In this document: positions 59,045-64,000 of the stretch, one piece after another
Position numbering within the stretch: position 1 is the first letter of the stretch
How the letters are laid out: each line of letters starts with the position of its first letter
NCBI RefSeq assembly: GCF_023065955.2
Contig: NW_026622786.1
Span: 48,841,438-48,905,437 of the forward strand
Reading direction: 5' to 3'
Origin: Ursus arctos
Lineage: Eukaryota > Chordata > Mammalia > Carnivora > Ursidae
Length of the DNA stretch: 64,000 bases
Translations under genes and position numbers: made by a program
Notes under the pieces: generated by a model
The model's database searches: none
The model's input: only the letters and a program-made list of their open reading frames with translations
Told to the model about the DNA's origin: nothing

Positions 59045-59290
59045 AGTGTGGTTTTTGCATGTTTTTAAACATTTTATAAATGAAGTCATACAATGAATAT
59101 TTTCCTGAAACTTTTAAAAGTTGGTATTGAATTGTGAAATTCACCCATTTTGCTGTCACTGACTGATCACCATAGTATTCCACTGTATGAATATACCACA
59201 ATTTATTTATTATTCTCCTTTTAATGAACATTACAGTTGTTTCTATTTTATTATAAATATTGTTTCTGTAAATATTTTTAATATATGTCC
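59045..59290 (-). repeat. Antisense L1M fragment
   Basis: 'aaatgaagtcatacaatgaatattttcctg', 'ccatagtattccactgtatgaatataccacaatttatttatt', 'gaacattacagttgtttctattttattataaat' follow the antisense of the L1M ORF2 tail. Confidence 0.7.
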
Positions 59291-60423
59291 TGGTGTATAG
59301 AGAATACTTAAATTATATCCCTCATCATAAGAAATTAATGTCCCTCAGGAACAGCCCTCAACTAATGACTAGTAAGAATATAAATACCTCAGCTTCTTCA
59401 TCCATTATGTTTGACACCATGTGATAACATGTTTTATACTGTTTCCCAGAGGTCCCCACAGAGATTAAGGTCCAGTTGTCCATACTAGTAAACAGTTTGA
59501 TAACATACCCTCAACAAGTATTTCTTGAGGCCATATCCTAAATCTACTGCTTAAATTCTTTTCTAAACAGCCACTTCTGGGAAATCCAAACTAAACACAA
59601 TCAAAATTTTTACATTACTTTGTACAAATTCTTTACACACTGTTAGGGTACTCTTCTATTGATTATTCCTGTTGCAAATATCTTGTTCCAGTTTGTATTT
59701 TGAAGTTGGATTGTTTTTTATGGCTTCACAGAGGTTGTTTCCACAAATTTCCCTTAAACAGAGGTAGGATTCATGAAAATAGAAAAAGAGAAAGAAGGCA
59801 GGGGAATAATGTGGTGAGAATTCACCTTAGGGGAGTGACAGAGAAAGATGAGTTCTAGAGAAAATACTTTATGTACAAGAGTGTTGGGAGTTAAGATTTG
59901 AGAATATCAATAGGGGACAGGGTTTAGAGGGTACTGAATGCTTGACTCCAAGGTTTGAATTTTATCCTATAGGATTAAAAAAATCTATGGGAGATCATTT
60001 TTTTTCTTTGTTATCTTTTGTTGTAATACATTAGCTCATATCCTGAGAATATGATAATTTTCATGATAATGGTACAGATGTCCAATAGATTTCAATATAC
60101 ATTTAATTACTATCTTACTCTAATGTCCTTATGGTTCCTATACTCATTGGAAAGAAGGTATCACCTATGACTTTTTAAAAAAGAAGATTAATACATGTAA
60201 AATGACAAGAATGTTAAAACCTTTGATCTAATAATTTACTTTAACATGGTAGCTATTAATACATAAAAAAGCTTTAAAATGCTAATTTCCTAGTTTTAAA
60301 GACAGTTTGAACTAGTCCAGCTTCCCTTAGTCTACTATTCTGCATATGTTGTGTACTAAATGGTATTACATTATATTATTTCTCTGATCAAAAATTTCAT
60401 TATTTCTGCTTCTCTGACAAAGG

Positions 60424-60424
<1 letters not shown>
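59291..60424. other. Mostly unassigned; possible antisense L2 at 59775-60010
   Basis: 'ggtactgaatgcttgactccaaggtttgaattttatcctatagg' resembles the antisense L2 motif 'gccttgaatgccaggctaaggagtttggactttatcctgtagg'. Nothing else nameable. Confidence 0.4.

Positions 60425-60455
<31 letters not shown>
60425..60455. repeat. (T)31 homopolymer
   Basis: Thirty-one uninterrupted T. No SINE or LINE body is attached on either side, so it is not an obvious retroposon tail. Confidence 0.98.
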
Positions 60456-60458
<3 letters not shown>

Positions 60459-61317
60459 CTGCAGGGAAATCTGGTTTCTTATATAGAACACTTCTTTAAG
60501 GATTTAAGAATTGACCACACTGTGTAGGTTCCAATTGTAAAACTGGACTGCTAAAAATAAGTTATATGAAAAACCAGAATACAAAGTAAGATACTTTTTT
60601 CAGCCTGGTAATAAACAAAGATGTGTTGATATTTTATATCAAATCTTTCTTTTTTTAAAAAAAAAATGTAGAGTTAATGTGCTTATTTATGCAGTATATC
60701 TTATTTAATACCATGTATATTTTTATTTCAATTCACTTCAACAAGAATTTATTAAATAATTATTCTGTACTTATATTCAAAATTAATGTCTTCTTCCTCA
60801 CTTTCTCAATAGAAGTCTACTCATAGATTTAGCAAAGCTTTACCAATTACTTTATACCAAGTTGCTTATACTAAATGCTTATATCAATTGCCTTGTACAA
60901 GTGTTAGGCATTTTCTATTCCAGGGATAAATAATAAATTGCTTGAAGACAATGAATTTTAAAAATGTCCTCAATGATCTAGTATTGTAGTTTGAAAACAT
61001 ATTATTTGAAAAAAATATATAAAGTCAGTACGTATGCTAAAGAAAATAATTTTATTTATTTTTAACTTTATGGTACAATTTTTGTAGCTTCTAATAGAGA
61101 CAAAGGCTCCACTTATCAATATTACCATTTCCAGAGGAATGTACAAGGAGGGGTGAGGAAGAAGATATTCCCTAGTAAGCTAGGTAAACTTGATGCAGAT
61201 GACAGTCATGGGTTGTCTTTATCCTCCTTCAAGCTCTCTTCAGTGAAATCCAACATTTTATACTAAGTTAGGGAGCTCTCAATGATGAAATGATTTTACT
61301 ATCCAAAAGTAACTGAT
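60456..61317. other. No recognisable feature
   Basis: AT-rich unique-looking intronic DNA. Confidence 0.5.
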
Positions 61318-61511
61318 GGGGCTCCTGCGTGGCTCAGATATTTGGGCGTTTGCCTTCAGCTCAGGTCATGATCCCAGGGTCCTGGGATCAAGCCCCATTT
61401 TGGGCTCCCTGCTCAGCAGGGAGCCTGCTTCTCCCTCTCCCTCTACTGTTTCCCCTGCTTGTGCTCTCTTGCTTTCTCTATCAAATAAATAAATAAAATC
61501 TTTTTTTTAAA
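61318..61511 (+). mobile_element. SINEC with 14-15-bp target-site duplication
   Basis: GGGGCTCCTGCGTGGCTCAG through ATCAAATAAATAAATAAAAT, T run and A tail. Flanks AAAAGTAACTGATGG at 61305-61319 and 61512-61526 (end shared with the SINE G's). Confidence 0.95.
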
Positions 61512-61682
61512 AAAAGTAACTGATGGTTTTCCACATTGGACTGATGTAATAAAGAACTCAAAGGAGAAATGTTTTATGTATATTGGTAAATAATTCTCTC
61601 TCCACTAAAGAAACACATTCATCTTATTATTCACTTAAATTAAAATGGCATAGTCAAACTACACAAAGAAAGTATAATACAA

Positions 61683-61915
61683 CACCCATATAGTTTAGTG
61701 GTTGAGCACATGGGCATTGATGTTAGAAGACCTGGGTTTGAATCATACTTATTTCAATTGTTATCTCTGTGACCTTTGTAAATATTTGCATGACTCAATT
61801 TCCTTATTTGTAAAATGATGATACTATTATCCACTTCCAGAGTTGCTTTAGTGATTAAACGATTATCTCCCCCATAGTAAGAACTCAGTAAATGAGAGCA
61901 ATTCTATTACTTGTC
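61683..61915 (+). repeat. MIR SINE, well preserved
   Basis: 'acccatatagtttagtggttgagcacatgggcattgatgttagaagacctgggtttgaatc', 'tgactcaatttccttatttgtaaaatgatgatac', 'gtaagaactcagtaaatg', nearly full length. Confidence 0.8.
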
Positions 61916-62735
61916 CTTGGTATTACTTTTATTCTGATATTTCAATAGTAATTAGAATATTAATTTAAATACTTTTATTAATGCTACCTTTATTGTTAGA
62001 ATAGGCAAATTAAGATCCGCTACCGACAATTTGGTTTTAACATTTTTTTCTAATTGCATTTACTTTAAAAGTTAAATGAAAACACATTACAGGCATTTGA
62101 CCCCTAATAGAAGAGTTAAACCAAATTACATTACGGGTTTTAGAAACTGTGATCAAGAAGCCAATGTAAAATCTTCTACTCTAATTGAAAAATGTTTTAC
62201 ATCTACATATTTTAATTTACACATTGTAAAACTATAAAATTAATATAATAATACTATAGAATATTTGAAATATAAAGAGAAAAGAAAAATATTGCTCATA
62301 TTTCTACTTTCTTAACACAAACATCATTACCATTTCATGTATTTTAAATCTAGTTTCCAATTAAATGTTTTAACATCACTGCAAAATTGTATCATGATTT
62401 CTCCCTTTACTTTGTAATTATCTTTCAATTTTGCTGTATAACCAGAGTGACTACATAATCTATCATTCAAACTAGGACATTTTTGAGAGTTAAAAATGAG
62501 CTATTATTAATCATGTCACATCAAGAGATGTAAACTGGGATGACTTGAGCAAACAGAAACATGTGGTTATGCTATATATAATCTTTGTAACCATCCAGTA
62601 GATATGCTATAATTTATTAGCATTATCCTTATCGTTATACATTAAAATGTGTCAAAATTTTCAAAATATATCTTTTAATTTAAACCAAAATCAAATGCTT
62701 CTTCAGAATTGGTGAAATACAGTGAAAGAATCCCA
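61916..62735. other. No recognisable feature
   Basis: AT-rich sequence with no repeat or exon I can name. Confidence 0.5.
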
Positions 62736-62739
62736 GAAA

Positions 62740-62890
62740 TTTAAATGCCATCTTCATGTGTTTCTATCTGTAAAAGGGTATGCAGATAATATTTACCTAC
62801 TTTACGAGGTTGCCAAAAAGATGAAAATGAGATAATGTATCTAAAGGTCTGAGATATGATAGGCTCTCAGTAAATGTTTGTTCATGCTTT
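62740..62890 (+). repeat. MIR SINE 3' half
   Basis: 'tgtttctatctgtaaaagggtatgcagataatatttacctactttacgaggttgcc', 'aggctctcagtaaatgtttgttc' in MIR order. Confidence 0.65.
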
Positions 62891-63059
62891 TCTCATTAAG
62901 TAGCTGTTTTCAATTTTATTATGATAATTTTCACCAATGACTTGGTTAAGGCATTCAGACTATACTATAAAGTTCACATCTAAAACTAAAACTAAGATGA
63001 TAATATTCAGAACTATAATTGTCATGTTCCAGGGTCTTCATGACTTATTACTTCATAGA

Positions 63060-63905
63060 TTTCTTAAGGAAAATGAACAGAAAAGTGAAAGAAAAACCAA
63101 TGAAACTCAAACATGGTTATTTGAAAAGAGGAATACAATTGACAGACCTCTAGTCAGACTGATCAAGAAAAAAAAAAAAAAAAGAAGACACATATTACAG
63201 ATGCTAGGAATGAAAGAGAGAGCACCACTAGAGAACCCATAGATATTAAAGGGTCGATAAAAAAAACATTATAAAAAGTTGGATGCCAATGAATTTGAAA
63301 ACTTATATGAATGTACAAACTCCTGAAAATTACCAACTATCAAAGATCACTCAAGAAAAAATAGGAATTTGAATAATCCTATAGTTATTATGGAAATTTA
63401 AACTTGTAATTAAAAACTTTCCCATCAAGAGAAGTCCAGGCTGAGAGGGCTGCACTGGCAAATCTGACCAATACTTAAGGAGGAATTAATTCGCATTCTA
63501 TACAAACTCTTATAGAAATAGAAGAGAATGTTTCCCAACTATTTTTATGAGGCTAGTTTTACCCTGTTATGAAAACCAGGCAAAGAAATGATAAGAAACG
63601 AAATTTTAGACTACTTCATGAATATAGATGGGAAAATTCTTTACAAAATATTAGCAAATCATTAATTAATTTATTAAAAAATAATAGCCATTAATTTGTT
63701 TTAATAAAGTAATACTTCCTGATCAAGTAAGGTTTATTTCTGGAATGCAAATTTGAATCAACATTCAAAAACCATACAATGTAATTCACCATATCATTAC
63801 ACTGAAAAAGAAAAAAAAGCCTATCGTCCTGTCAATACATGTTTGAAAAAAAAGAGCTTTGACAAAATTCAATATCCATCAATAATAAAATGTCTCAGCA
63901 AACCA
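63060..63905 (+). pseudogene. Old L1 ORF2 fragment (reverse-transcriptase region)
   Basis: Sense L1 ORF2, highly decayed. TWLFEKRNTIDRPLVRLI at about 63112-63165 matches the linker between endonuclease and RT; then words for the RT palm ('atgaggctagttttaccctg', 'gatcaagtaaggtttatttctggaatgcaa', 'gagctttgacaaaattcaatatcc') with many indels and stops. It is older than the 14-21 kb element and continues no further than about 63905. Confidence 0.8.
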
Positions 63906-63914
63906 GATATCAAA

Positions 63915-64000
63915 GATGTGGTGGGCAGATTCCAAGGTGGCCTCCATGACCCTCACTTCCTGATGTTCATGACCTTGTATGATTTTCCTTTAAGTGTGAT
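63915..64000 (+). repeat. Start of another interspersed repeat, cut by the window edge
   Basis: 'ggtgggcagattccaaggtggcctccatgaccctcacttcctgatgttcatgacc' matches a common mammalian repeat head I recognise by wording but cannot name. It is truncated by the end of the window. Confidence 0.45.

Noticed and set aside
62937..63242. 101-codon plus-strand open frame ending with a lysine run
   Set aside because: The second half is L1 ORF2 sequence with an A-tract; the first half has no motif.

Overview
This is nuclear DNA from a mammal, and the repeats place it in the Carnivora. There are twelve tRNA-Lys-derived carnivore SINEs (SINEC type). The youngest of them match the consensus I remember from giant panda and other ursids, so a bear or panda is most likely, although a pinniped or musteloid is not excluded. 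The rest is AT-rich, gene-poor DNA full of old L2, MIR and L1M fragments, as in a very long intron. I see no bacterial genes, operons, CRISPR arrays or stand-alone RNA genes.

The only host coding sequence I can support is two short exons on the minus strand, at 57589-57678 and 54547-54603. Both have consensus splice sites and the same codon phase, and together they encode consecutive leucine-rich repeats of the LAP family. The peptides fit LRRC7 (densin-180), a postsynaptic scaffold protein, better than its paralogue ERBIN. LRRC7 is a very long gene in other mammals, so most or all of the window is probably LRRC7 intron. I did not find the next downstream exon in the 54 kb below 54547.

Layout: 1-14.1 kb holds old repeats (L2, MIR, L1M, one Tigger-like element, one MaLR LTR). 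14.1-21.0 kb is a nearly full-length carnivore L1 on the plus strand, antisense to LRRC7, with a perfect 16-bp target-site duplication. Both of its ORFs are broken, and its ORF2 is split by a younger 625-bp processed retrocopy of an unidentified host mRNA, with its own 11-bp duplication, AATAAA signal and poly(A). 21.2-23.9 kb is repeat-free and looks like a long 3'UTR on the minus strand, either retrocopied or a terminal exon. 24-43 kb has SINEs, a tiny 3' L1 fragment, an MLT1-like LTR and a possible carnivore LTR split by a SINE. 43.3-45.5 kb is an unusually long L2 copy with reverse-transcriptase remnants. 45.5-64 kb holds further SINEs, MIR, L2 and antisense L1M around the two LRRC7 exons, and ends in an old L1 ORF2 fragment.

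I found no new multi-gene system. The most useful points are the LRRC7 assignment, the nested retrocopy inside the L1, and the candidate 3'UTR at 21-24 kb. Repeat family names come from remembered consensus sequences, not from a database search, and most repeat boundaries are approximate. The SINE and L1 ends that carry target-site duplications are the exceptions.
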